From contig CACXDQ010000038.1 in assembly GCA_902766475.1 (NCBI GenBank), positions 1 to 6,525 of the forward strand: a DNA stretch of 6,525 nt. The letters are read 5' to 3'. Made by a program: the position numbers and the translations under genes. Below, piece after piece: positions 1 through 5,494 of the stretch. This DNA comes from an uncultured Eubacteriales bacterium. Its GTDB lineage: Bacteria; Bacillota; Clostridia; Christensenellales; Borkfalkiaceae. Position 1 is the first letter of the stretch, and every line of letters begins with the position of its first letter. The notes under the pieces were generated by a model. The model saw only the letters and a program-made list of their open reading frames with translations, searched no databases and was not told the DNA's origin.

Positions 1-1
1 C

Positions 2-109
2 ATTCTCGTTATTGTCGTAACGTGGAATTTCTTTGTTGAATTCGGCTTGAATCTATTATTTGCTCCGGCGATTTACAGAATAATCAAAGCCGTTGACAAA
101 GGTTTTTAA
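2..109 (+). CDS. C-terminal end of a probable integral membrane protein (5'-partial)
   Basis: An open frame enters from the left edge and ends at TAA 107-109, giving 35 residues (frame starting at base 2). The first part is strongly hydrophobic (ILVIVVTWNFFVEFGLNLLF) and reads as one membrane segment. It is followed by a short basic tail, APAIYRIIKAVDKGF. This shape, a last helix and then a short cytoplasmic basic end, fits many small transporters. The S component of an ECF vitamin transporter is one possibility, and a pantothenate transporter would make sense beside coaX, but the fragment has no diagnostic motif and the family cannot be named. The stop lies one base before the coaX ATG, so the two genes are probably co-transcribed and translationally coupled. 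Confidence 0.6.
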   Translation: MLVIVVTWNFFVEFGLNLLFAPAIYRIIKAVDKGF

Positions 110-110
110 T

Positions 111-893
111 ATGATTTTTTGTATAGATATCGGTAACACAAATATAAAATACGCCGTCTTTGACGGCGATACGCTCAAAGCGAGTTTCAGGGTGAATTCA
201 CACAGGATATCCACCGCCGACGAATACGGCGTAGTCGTTCGGGATCTATTAAAGGCGGCTGAAATTTCTTTGCCTAATATAGACGGCGTAATTATGTCGT
301 CAGTCATTCCGTCGTTGAATTATACAATGGAACACATGTGTCGAGATTATCTCGGACATAAGCCGCTCATAGTCGGCCCCGGGATAAAGACGGGGCTGAA
401 CGTTCGTGTGGATAATTCGAGGGAGGTAGGCTCGGATATAATAGTCGACAGCGTTTCCGCTATAAAAAAATACGGCGGAAAAGGACAGCCTTTGATCTGT
501 ATCGACTTCGGCACTGCGACGACTTTTGATATTATCAACGAAAAGAGCGAACTTATAGGCGCCGTGATTGCACCGGGCATTAAGGGCTCGCTCGATTCGC
601 TCGTAAACAACACCGCAAGCCTTCCGGCGATAGAGCTTGAAAAACCGCCGTCCGTCATTGCCAAAAATACCGTAAACTGTATGCAAGCGGGGATCATTTA
701 CGGCTTTGCCGGGCTTGTAAGCAACATTGTCGCAAATATAAAGAAAGAACTCGGACGAGATGACGTAAAGGTTATCGCTACGGGCGGCATGTCCGGCATC
801 ATATTCAAAGAGGTCGACTGTATAGACGTCGTCGACAGAATGTTGACGCTCAACGGTCTTAAAATAATTTATAATCTCAATGAAAAGGTCTAA
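111..893 (+). CDS. coaX: Type III pantothenate kinase
   Basis: CoaX phosphorylates pantothenate with ATP, the first step of coenzyme A synthesis, in the cytoplasm. The 260-residue product has the usual length for the family and its ASKHA-fold motifs: the phosphate-1 loop DIGNTN (residues 6-11), GPGIKTG (89-95), the GSD segment with conserved acidic D109, the phosphate-2 motif DFGTATTFD (132-140), APGIKGSLDSL (154-164), and the C-terminal ATGGMSG (223-229). The ATG at 111 is chosen because MIFCIDIGNTN matches the family's N-terminus and AAAGG lies 8 bases upstream. A TTG at 93 would add six unrelated residues inside the preceding gene. One base separates the coaX stop from the preferred ispG ATG. 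The family's common GADR reads GSDI here, which drops the arginine; the family seems to tolerate variation at that place. Identity is secure. Confidence 0.96.
   Translation: MIFCIDIGNTNIKYAVFDGDTLKASFRVNSHRISTADEYGVVVRDLLKAAEISLPNIDGVIMSSVIPSLNYTMEHMCRDYLGHKPLIVGPGIKTGLNVRVDNSREVGSDIIVDSVSAIKKYGGKGQPLICIDFGTATTFDIINEKSELIGAVIAPGIKGSLDSLVNNTASLPAIELEKPPSVIAKNTVNCMQAGIIYGFAGLVSNIVANIKKELGRDDVKVIATGGMSGIIFKEVDCIDVVDRMLTLNGLKIIYNLNEKV
883..888 (+). promoter_or_regulatory. Shine-Dalgarno site supporting the ispG start at 895
   Basis: AAAAGG lies 6 bases before ATG 895. The other in-frame start, ATG 880, sits just upstream of this site and has only AT-rich sequence (TTTATAATCTCA) before it, with no purine-rich motif. 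This favours the shorter ispG product. The site lies inside the last codons of coaX, so coaX translation passes over it. Confidence 0.6.
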
Positions 894-894
894 G

Positions 895-1938
895 ATGAGC
901 AGAGAAGTTAAAATAGGTAACGTGAGTATCGGCGGCGGCAATAAAATCGCTATCCAGTCGATGCTCAACATCAAGACTTCGAGGGTGGACGACTGCGTTT
1001 CAAAAATCGAGCAATTATCTTCGATAGGTTGCGACGTTATAAGAGTTTCGGTAAAAGACGAGGACGACGCTCTTGCATTAAAAGAGATCAAGAAAAAAAT
1101 AAGTATTCCGCTTGTAGCCGACATTCATTTCAACTATAAATACGCATTGACGGCGATAGACGGCGGGGTGGATAAGATAAGGATAAACCCCGGAAATATC
1201 GGCGGCGACGACAAGGTTGCGGAAGTTGCGAGGGCATTAAAGCAAAACGGCGTTGCCGTAAGAGTCGGCTCTAACAGCGGAAGCGTTGAAAAAAGCCTTC
1301 TCGAAAAATACGGAAAAAATGAAATTTCGCTCGCCGAAAGCGCGCTTAAAAACGTTGCAGTTTTGGAAAAATTCGGCGTGGAAAACATCGTTATTTCGGC
1401 AAAGGCGAGCAGCGTTCCTCTGACGGTTAAAACATACAGATATCTGAGCGAAAAGACAAATTACCCCCTTCACGTCGGCGTTACCGAAGCCGGGACATGC
1501 GATATGGGTATCGTCAAGAGCAGTATCGGCATCGGCTCGCTATTGCTCGACGGTATAGGCGACACGATAAGGGTTTCGCTCACGGCAGATCCAACAGAGG
1601 AAATTTACGCCGCAAAAAGGATATTGAGGAGCGTCGGCTTGGATAAAAATTTCGTCGAAGTTATCTCTTGCCCTACTTGCGGAAGGACTGAATACGACAG
1701 TATAGGGCTTGCCAAGCGAGTGGAAGAGCTTACGGCGGGCATTACAAAACCGCTTAAAATCGCCGTTATGGGGTGCGTCGTGAACGGCCCCGGAGAATCG
1801 GCGGACTGCGATCTCGGCATTGCGGGCGGAGGCGGAGTCTGCGCCTTTTTCAAACAAGGCAAAGTATATAAAAAGGTAAAATTCGAGGACGCCGAAAAAG
1901 AATTTTTAAAGGAATTACAAGACATTGTCAACAAATGA
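895..1938 (+). CDS. ispG: 4-hydroxy-3-methylbut-2-en-1-yl diphosphate synthase (IspG/GcpE)
   Basis: IspG reductively converts MEcPP to HMBPP, the penultimate step of the MEP isoprenoid pathway, using a 4Fe-4S cluster and an external electron donor such as flavodoxin or ferredoxin. The 347-residue product is the short bacterial form. An N-terminal TIM-barrel part contains IQSM (20-23), PLVADIHF (72-79) and KIRINPGNIGG (94-104). The C-terminal cluster domain contains CPTCGRTEYD (C259, C262) and GCVVNGPGES (C294, E301), supplying the three cysteines and the glutamate that ligate the cluster in this family. It ends with LGIAGGGG. The loop after IQSM reads LNIKTSR, whereas many IspGs have TNTxTxD. 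Start 895 is preferred for its Shine-Dalgarno site; a start at 880 would add MKRSK, which resembles the N-terminus of some clostridial relatives, so it is not excluded. The 3' end overlaps the next gene by 14 bases. Confidence 0.96.
   Translation: MSREVKIGNVSIGGGNKIAIQSMLNIKTSRVDDCVSKIEQLSSIGCDVIRVSVKDEDDALALKEIKKKISIPLVADIHFNYKYALTAIDGGVDKIRINPGNIGGDDKVAEVARALKQNGVAVRVGSNSGSVEKSLLEKYGKNEISLAESALKNVAVLEKFGVENIVISAKASSVPLTVKTYRYLSEKTNYPLHVGVTEAGTCDMGIVKSSIGIGSLLLDGIGDTIRVSLTADPTEEIYAAKRILRSVGLDKNFVEVISCPTCGRTEYDSIGLAKRVEELTAGITKPLKIAVMGCVVNGPGESADCDLGIAGGGGVCAFFKQGKVYKKVKFEDAEKEFLKELQDIVNK
1908..1913 (+). promoter_or_regulatory. Shine-Dalgarno site for the PolC-like gene (TTG start)
   Basis: AAAGGA sits 11 bases before the TTG at 1925, a rather long but usable spacing. 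No ATG or GTG occurs near this point in the frame; the next in-frame ATG is 112 codons further in, which would remove most of the N-terminal domain. The weak site and the TTG codon together suggest modest translation. Confidence 0.5.
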
Positions 1939-3457
1939 AGTTATAGACGCCATAAGAAATATCGACGAGAGCATATCGAGGGTGAAGCTTACGGAGATAA
2001 CCCTCGGAAAAGACGGAACGGCAAAATTCGATTTCGTGAACGACAGAGCCGTTTCAGATGAAGTTTCCGTCAAGGTAAAAAACTATATACAAAGCAAACT
2101 TCCGTCGAGGTTTTCGTCGGTTGTCCTTACTTTTTCAAAGCTCGTTGCCGACAGAGAACTCGTGTCGAGAAAGATAATCGCATGTATCGAAGAAAATTTC
2201 AAGTCGATTGCCTATTCCGTGAACGGCGATGAGATAACCGTATTTTCGGGCGAAAACGGAATGGTTTCTTACACCGTTTACGCCGACGACGACGTGTGTG
2301 AATACTTTGTAAAAAACGGCGTTTTAGACAATATTTCTTCATATCTCGAGGACAATTTTTGCAACTTCTTTTACGGCGAGATAAAGAGTACGGGGAAGTC
2401 CGTTTCAAATGCCGCCGTACTTAAAGAGAAGGTCAATTCAGCCGACTACGAAACGATAAAGTGCAGAGTGTTGCACGTTAAGGACCCCGTTAAACTATGG
2501 GGGCAAAATCTCGATTCGGAAGCTATTTACATAGCGGACAGTCCGCTTGCTTCGGGGAGCGTTTCATTTGCCGGCAAAATTACGGCGATAAATCAAAAGA
2601 CGACAAAGACGGGCAAACCGTTTTACGTCGTGGAAATAGACGACACGACAGGCAAGATCTCCGGCAAGATTTTTATGACCAAGGAGAAGGAAAAGAAGAT
2701 AGATAAACTGCAAGTAGGGACGGAAATTTTGACGAAGGGAGAGCTCGAGCTTTTCAACGGTTCTTTGAGCTATCTCATAAAAGACGTTTCCTATTGCGTT
2801 TTCCCGTCGGATTTCAAACCCGAAGAAAGACCTTCAAAAAAGGTGCCGGACGATTATTACGTCGTGAAGCCGGAGCCGCTTATCGAGCTTTCGCAAGAGT
2901 TTTTATTTGAGGAAAAGAGGGATATTCCCGAATGTCTTAAAGGCAAGTCGTTCGTCGTCGTGGATATAGAAACGACGGGCGTCAGCTATCTTTCGGGCGA
3001 TAAGATAACCGAGATAGGCGCCGTCAAGATAGAGAACGGGAAGATAACCGAAAAGTTTACTACGCTCATCAACCCGAAGATGCCGATAAGCAGAGAGATA
3101 ACCGAGCTTACGGGCATAGACGACGAAATGGTGGCGGATAAACCCACGTTCAACGATGTTTTGCCCGACTTTTTCAAATTTTGTTACGGCAGTTGTATCG
3201 TTGCGCACAATATAGAGTTTGACTATAAGTTTATAAAATACATGGCGAAGGACAGCGGTTACGTTTTTACTAACGACGGAATAGACACCCTTGCACTTTC
3301 CAAGGAGATCTTACCGAGGCTTAAAAATCATAAGCTCAATACCGTCTGCGGATATTTCAATATCGAGTTTTTGCATCACAGAGCGATGTCTGACGCCCAC
3401 GCAACGGCAAAACTCTTTTTGGAACTCATTTTTATCAAAAAAAGTTTGCCTATTTGA
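1925..3457 (+). CDS. PolC-derived OB-fold/DEDDh 3'-5' exonuclease lacking PHP and polymerase domains
   Basis: The 510-residue product resembles the N-terminal part of Gram-positive replicative polymerase PolC (about 1400 residues). Residues 1-185 look like the PolC N-terminal region. Residues 190-290 form an OB-type segment introduced by WGQNLDSEAIYIAD, comparable with the PolC lead-in to its OB fold. Residues 341-505 are a DnaQ-like exonuclease: ExoI VVVDIETTG (D347, E349), ExoII AHNIEFD (D433), ExoIII HRAMSD (H485, D490). All DEDDh catalytic residues are present, so 3'-5' nuclease activity is expected. In PolC the exonuclease is inserted in a PHP domain and followed by the polymerase; here a linker of about 50 residues (290-340) replaces the first PHP part, and the protein stops just after the exonuclease. 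The gene occupies the usual polC position between ispG and rimP. It is intact and its codon use looks like its neighbours'. It could be a stand-alone proofreading subunit or a repair nuclease. Domain identity is firm; derivation from PolC is inference. Confidence 0.88.
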   Translation: MSTNEVIDAIRNIDESISRVKLTEITLGKDGTAKFDFVNDRAVSDEVSVKVKNYIQSKLPSRFSSVVLTFSKLVADRELVSRKIIACIEENFKSIAYSVNGDEITVFSGENGMVSYTVYADDDVCEYFVKNGVLDNISSYLEDNFCNFFYGEIKSTGKSVSNAAVLKEKVNSADYETIKCRVLHVKDPVKLWGQNLDSEAIYIADSPLASGSVSFAGKITAINQKTTKTGKPFYVVEIDDTTGKISGKIFMTKEKEKKIDKLQVGTEILTKGELELFNGSLSYLIKDVSYCVFPSDFKPEERPSKKVPDDYYVVKPEPLIELSQEFLFEEKRDIPECLKGKSFVVVDIETTGVSYLSGDKITEIGAVKIENGKITEKFTTLINPKMPISREITELTGIDDEMVADKPTFNDVLPDFFKFCYGSCIVAHNIEFDYKFIKYMAKDSGYVFTNDGIDTLALSKEILPRLKNHKLNTVCGYFNIEFLHHRAMSDAHATAKLFLELIFIKKSLPI

Positions 3458-3467
3458 GTGTAAACGC

Positions 3468-3496
3468 TTGCTAAAAACATAAAAATATGTTAAAAT
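3468..3496 (+). promoter_or_regulatory. Sigma-A-type promoter for rimP-nusA-ylxR-ylxQ-infB
   Basis: TTGCTA (3468-3473) and TAAAAT (3491-3496) are separated by exactly 17 bases, and the -10 box is preceded by TGT (3488-3490), an extended -10 element. The predicted start of transcription is near 3503, giving a leader of about 65 bases before rimP. The element lies in the longest non-coding gap of the window (3458-3567), directly after the PolC-like gene, which fits a promoter that opens the nusA operon independently of the upstream genes. Confidence 0.68.
3476..3491. repeat. Perfect inverted repeat in the promoter spacer (possible operator)
   Basis: AACATA (3476-3481) and TATGTT (3486-3491) are exact reverse complements separated by AAAA, and they fill the space between the -35 and -10 boxes. 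A dimeric repressor could bind there. The region is very AT-rich, so a chance palindrome is also possible, and no regulator can be named. Confidence 0.3.
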
Positions 3497-3523
3497 GAAT
3501 ATGCTGAATATGATTTACTTGTA

Positions 3524-3554
3524 TTGAGAGCGGGCTTACCGCTCTCAAATTTTT
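3524..3554 (+). terminator. Intrinsic-terminator-like hairpin in the rimP leader (candidate attenuator)
   Basis: TTGAGAGCGG (3524-3533) pairs perfectly with CCGCTCTCAA (3539-3548) around the loop GCTTA, giving a 10-bp stem followed at once by ATTTTT (3549-3554). It lies downstream of the predicted transcription start and 13 bases before the rimP ATG, so it can stop both read-through from the PolC-like gene and transcripts begun at the local promoter. The U tract is only five residues long, the kind of weak site at which NusA often matters. In B. subtilis the same operon is reported to be autoregulated by NusA-dependent termination in its leader; extending that to this sequence is inference. 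Confidence 0.72.
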
Positions 3555-3567
3555 ATGCGGAGGCAAG

Positions 3568-4029
3568 ATGAAGTTCAAAAGCGTTGACGAAATAAGGTCG
3601 GCTGTCGCCGCCATCGCCGATGAAATGGGTATAGAAATAGTTGAGATCGAGGCTAAGGTTACCAAAAACCCATACGTTACGTTCTATATCGACACCGACG
3701 ACGGGGTAGACCTCGACACTTGCGAAAAATTTCACAATGCGATAGATCCCGTGTTGGACGAGGCGGATATTTCGGGCGGTGCGGCTTATACTTTAAACGT
3801 ATCGAGTCCCGGTCTTGACAGACCTTTTAAAACCGACAGAGATTTTGAAAGACATCTCGGCTGCGATGTCGAAGTGAAGCTCTACGCACCCATTAAGGGC
3901 AAGAAATTTTTTGAATGTACGCTCGTCGGTTACGACGGCAAAAACGTTACCTTAAAAGACGGCGAAAACGAGTTTGTCTTGCCGCTTTCAAGAATAGCTA
4001 AAATTAACGAAACGGTCGTTTTCGACTGA
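3568..4029 (+). CDS. rimP: Ribosome maturation factor RimP
   Basis: RimP binds the 30S precursor and assists late maturation of the small subunit. The 153-residue product has the usual length. The N-terminal domain (about 1-84) has IEIVEIEAKV (22-31), PYVTFYID (35-42) and the family signature YTLNVSSPGLDRPFKT (74-89). The C-terminal SH3-like domain (about 90-153) starts with DRDFERHLG (90-98) and ends with FVLPLSRIAKINETVVFD. The ATG at 3568 is preceded by GGAGG (3559-3563) with a tight 4-base spacing, and the resulting N-terminus matches the family. It is the first gene after the operon promoter and hairpin, and lies 51 bases upstream of nusA, the standard order in bacteria. Confidence 0.95.
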   Translation: MKFKSVDEIRSAVAAIADEMGIEIVEIEAKVTKNPYVTFYIDTDDGVDLDTCEKFHNAIDPVLDEADISGGAAYTLNVSSPGLDRPFKTDRDFERHLGCDVEVKLYAPIKGKKFFECTLVGYDGKNVTLKDGENEFVLPLSRIAKINETVVFD

Positions 4030-4041
4030 TTTATACAAACG

Positions 4042-4063
4042 CCGCAAAATGTTTTGCGGTTTT
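4042..4063 (+). terminator. Terminator-like hairpin between rimP and nusA
   Basis: CCGCAAAA (4042-4049) and TTTTGCGG (4052-4059) are exact complements. With a realistic 4-base loop this is a 7-bp stem, followed by TTTT (4060-4063). The U run is short, so termination is probably partial at best. It could attenuate read-through into nusA, protect the upstream RNA end after cleavage, or be neutral. The nusA Shine-Dalgarno AGGAGG (4068-4073) starts five bases after the U run and is not in the stem. Confidence 0.42.
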
Positions 4064-4080
4064 CATGAGGAGGTTATAAA

Positions 4081-5193
4081 ATGGTAAATAAGGATTTTTT
4101 CCAAGCCATCGAAGATTTTGAGATCGAGAAAGGCATAAAACCCGAACTGCTTATCGACGCCATAAGAACGGCTTTGATAAACGCATACAGAAAAAATACC
4201 GACGACGCAAGAGACGTCGTCATCGATATGGATCCCGAGAAAAATTCGGTTAAGTTCTATGCCGTGAGGACGGTCGTAGAAGAGGTTACCGATCCCGAAA
4301 AGGAGATCTCTCTCGAAGAGGCAAGGGAAATAAAGAAATCTTATAAGGTCGGAGATCAGGTCAAAAATGAATTTGTTCCCAAAAATTTCAGCCGTATCGC
4401 CGCTCAGACGGCAAGGCAGATAATTCTTCAAAAACTCCGTGAAACCGAGAGGGATCATACTCTCGCTCAGTTCGAGGACACCGAGGACGAAATCAGAATG
4501 TGTACCGTAAGAAGGGTTGAGGACAGAAACGTTTACGTCGAGATAGGCGCAGGCGAGATAGAGGCGTTGATGCTTCCGCAAGATCAGGTGCCCGGCGAAA
4601 AGTACAATGTAAACGACAAGCTCATGGTATATATCAAAAAGGTGAGAAATGCCGGCAAAAACGCTCAGATACTCGTTTCCCGTACCGCCCCGGGTCTTGT
4701 CAAGAGATTGTTTGAGAACGTCGTTCCCGAAATCAGCCAGGGCGTAATTACCGTAAAGGGCGTTACCCGTGAGGCGGGACAGAGAACGAAGATCGCCATC
4801 GTAAGCAACGATCCCAACGTCGACGCACTCGGCGCATGCGTCGGCAACAAGGGCATGAGGGTAAACGAGGTCGTCAAAGAGCTAAACGGCGAAAAGATAG
4901 ATATTATTTTGTGGAGCGAAGATCCGCTCGAATATATCGCAAAGGCTTTATCGCCCGCAAAGGTGCTTAAGGTAAGCGCTATCGAGGGAGAGAAGGTCGC
5001 AAGGGTCGTCGTTCCCGACGATAAATTGTCGCTTGCCATCGGTAAAGACGGTCAGAACGCAAGGCTCGCCGCCAAGCTTACAGGCTGGAAGATAGACGTC
5101 AAGAGCGAAAGCAAGGCACGCATCGAGGAAGAAGCTCGCAAGGCTGCCGAAGCGGATATGGAAGAAGAATTCGGAGAGGAAACCGAAGAATAA
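4081..5193 (+). CDS. nusA: Transcription termination/antitermination factor NusA
   Basis: NusA binds RNA polymerase and nascent RNA, promoting pausing and intrinsic termination and taking part in antitermination. The 370-residue product has the compact Gram-positive layout: N-terminal polymerase-binding domain (about 1-125, with AIRTALINAYRK at 27-38), S1 domain (about 135-202, containing VYVEIGAGEIEALMLPQDQ), KH1 (about 225-285, with GACVGNKGMRVNEVVKEL at 251-268), and KH2 (about 300-345, with SLAIGKDGQNARLAAKLTGW at 317-336). Both KH GxxG loops (GNKG, GKDG) are present. The C-terminus is a short, highly acidic tail (RIEEEARKAAEADMEEEF and onward). The extra AR repeats of enterobacterial NusA are absent, as in other Bacillota. 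AGGAGG seven bases upstream of ATG 4081 is a strong start signal. The hairpins before rimP and before nusA are natural targets for self-control. Confidence 0.97.
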   Translation: MVNKDFFQAIEDFEIEKGIKPELLIDAIRTALINAYRKNTDDARDVVIDMDPEKNSVKFYAVRTVVEEVTDPEKEISLEEAREIKKSYKVGDQVKNEFVPKNFSRIAAQTARQIILQKLRETERDHTLAQFEDTEDEIRMCTVRRVEDRNVYVEIGAGEIEALMLPQDQVPGEKYNVNDKLMVYIKKVRNAGKNAQILVSRTAPGLVKRLFENVVPEISQGVITVKGVTREAGQRTKIAIVSNDPNVDALGACVGNKGMRVNEVVKELNGEKIDIILWSEDPLEYIAKALSPAKVLKVSAIEGEKVARVVVPDDKLSLAIGKDGQNARLAAKLTGWKIDVKSESKARIEEEARKAAEADMEEEFGEETEE

Positions 5194-5200
5194 AATATTA

Positions 5201-5215
5201 TCCTTAATATAAGGA
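5201..5215 (+). promoter_or_regulatory. Small hairpin covering the ylxR Shine-Dalgarno
   Basis: TCCTTA (5201-5206) and TAAGGA (5210-5215) are perfect complements around ATA. The right arm contains most of the ylxR Shine-Dalgarno AAGGAG (5211-5216), five bases before ATG 5222. The stem is weak (two GC pairs). It starts seven bases after the nusA stop at 5193, so a ribosome finishing nusA would cover and open it, which would couple ylxR translation to nusA translation. Chance formation in AT-rich sequence is possible. Confidence 0.35.
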
Positions 5216-5221
5216 GATTTT

Positions 5222-5494
5222 ATGGCTGAAAAAAACATTCCGATGAGAACTTGTATTTCTTGTCGAAACGAATTTCCCAAAAAGGAACTGATAAGGATAG
5301 TCAGATCCAAAGACGGAAATTTTACTATCGACAAAACAGGAAAGGCTAACGGCAGAGGCGCATATATTTGCGGCAAGCCGGACTGTATGAAAAAGCTCAA
5401 AAAGGCAAAGATGCTCGACAGAGCTTTCGGAGAAGCCGTTCCGCAAGAGATTTACCTCACGCTCGAGGAGGACTTACTTGGAAAGCAAGAATAA
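5222..5494 (+). CDS. ylxR: YlxR family RNA-binding protein (RNase P modulator RnpM-like)
   Basis: The 90-residue basic protein belongs to the YlxR (DUF448) family. It shows the N-terminal PMRTCISCRNEFPKKELIRI (7-26) and the core signature TGKANGRGAYICGKPDC (39-55). Cysteines C11, C14, C50 and C55 form a CxxC plus CxxxxC set that could support a metal site or simply the fold. The C-terminal KKLKKAKMLDRAF (57-69) is the usual basic helix. From the literature as I recall it, the B. subtilis homologue binds RNase P RNA and tunes its activity, and has also been linked to gene regulation; nothing here tests that. The start has AAGGAG five bases upstream. The 3' end overlaps ylxQ by 17 bases. The nusA-ylxR-ylxQ-infB order confirms the assignment. 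Confidence 0.94.
   Translation: MAEKNIPMRTCISCRNEFPKKELIRIVRSKDGNFTIDKTGKANGRGAYICGKPDCMKKLKKAKMLDRAFGEAVPQEIYLTLEEDLLGKQE
5466..5471 (+). promoter_or_regulatory. Strong Shine-Dalgarno deciding the TTG start of ylxQ
   Basis: AGGAGG lies 6 bases before TTG 5478, inside the end of ylxR. A perfect site at ideal spacing makes TTG the start even though no ATG is nearby. The resulting N-terminus KNKVFSYLGFAIKSGNLKIG is what the YlxQ family requires. Confidence 0.8.

Noticed and set aside
93..111. TTG start for coaX at 93
   Set aside because: It would overlap the upstream gene and add residues not found in the family; ATG 111 gives the canonical N-terminus with a Shine-Dalgarno at proper spacing.
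843..875. Possible promoter before ispG: TTGACG (843-848) and TATAAT (870-875)
   Set aside because: Both boxes look good but the spacing is 21 bases, too long for a sigma-A promoter. They also fall inside coaX coding sequence.
300..1124. Long open frame on the - strand (274 codons) opposite coaX and ispG
   Set aside because: It lies opposite two genes with clear family motifs, straddles their junction, has no recognisable domain, and its low-complexity start is typical of a shadow frame.
3291..3482. Open frame overlapping the end of the PolC-like gene, considered as a frameshifted continuation of PolC
   Set aside because: Its translation shows no PHP or polymerase motifs and it ends within the intergenic gap, so it does not rescue a longer PolC.
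3501..3527. Eight-codon leader-peptide-like frame (MLNMIYLY) ending in the left arm of the rimP leader hairpin
   Set aside because: There is no Shine-Dalgarno sequence, its first ATG would lie at or before the predicted transcription start, and no run of regulatory codons is present.
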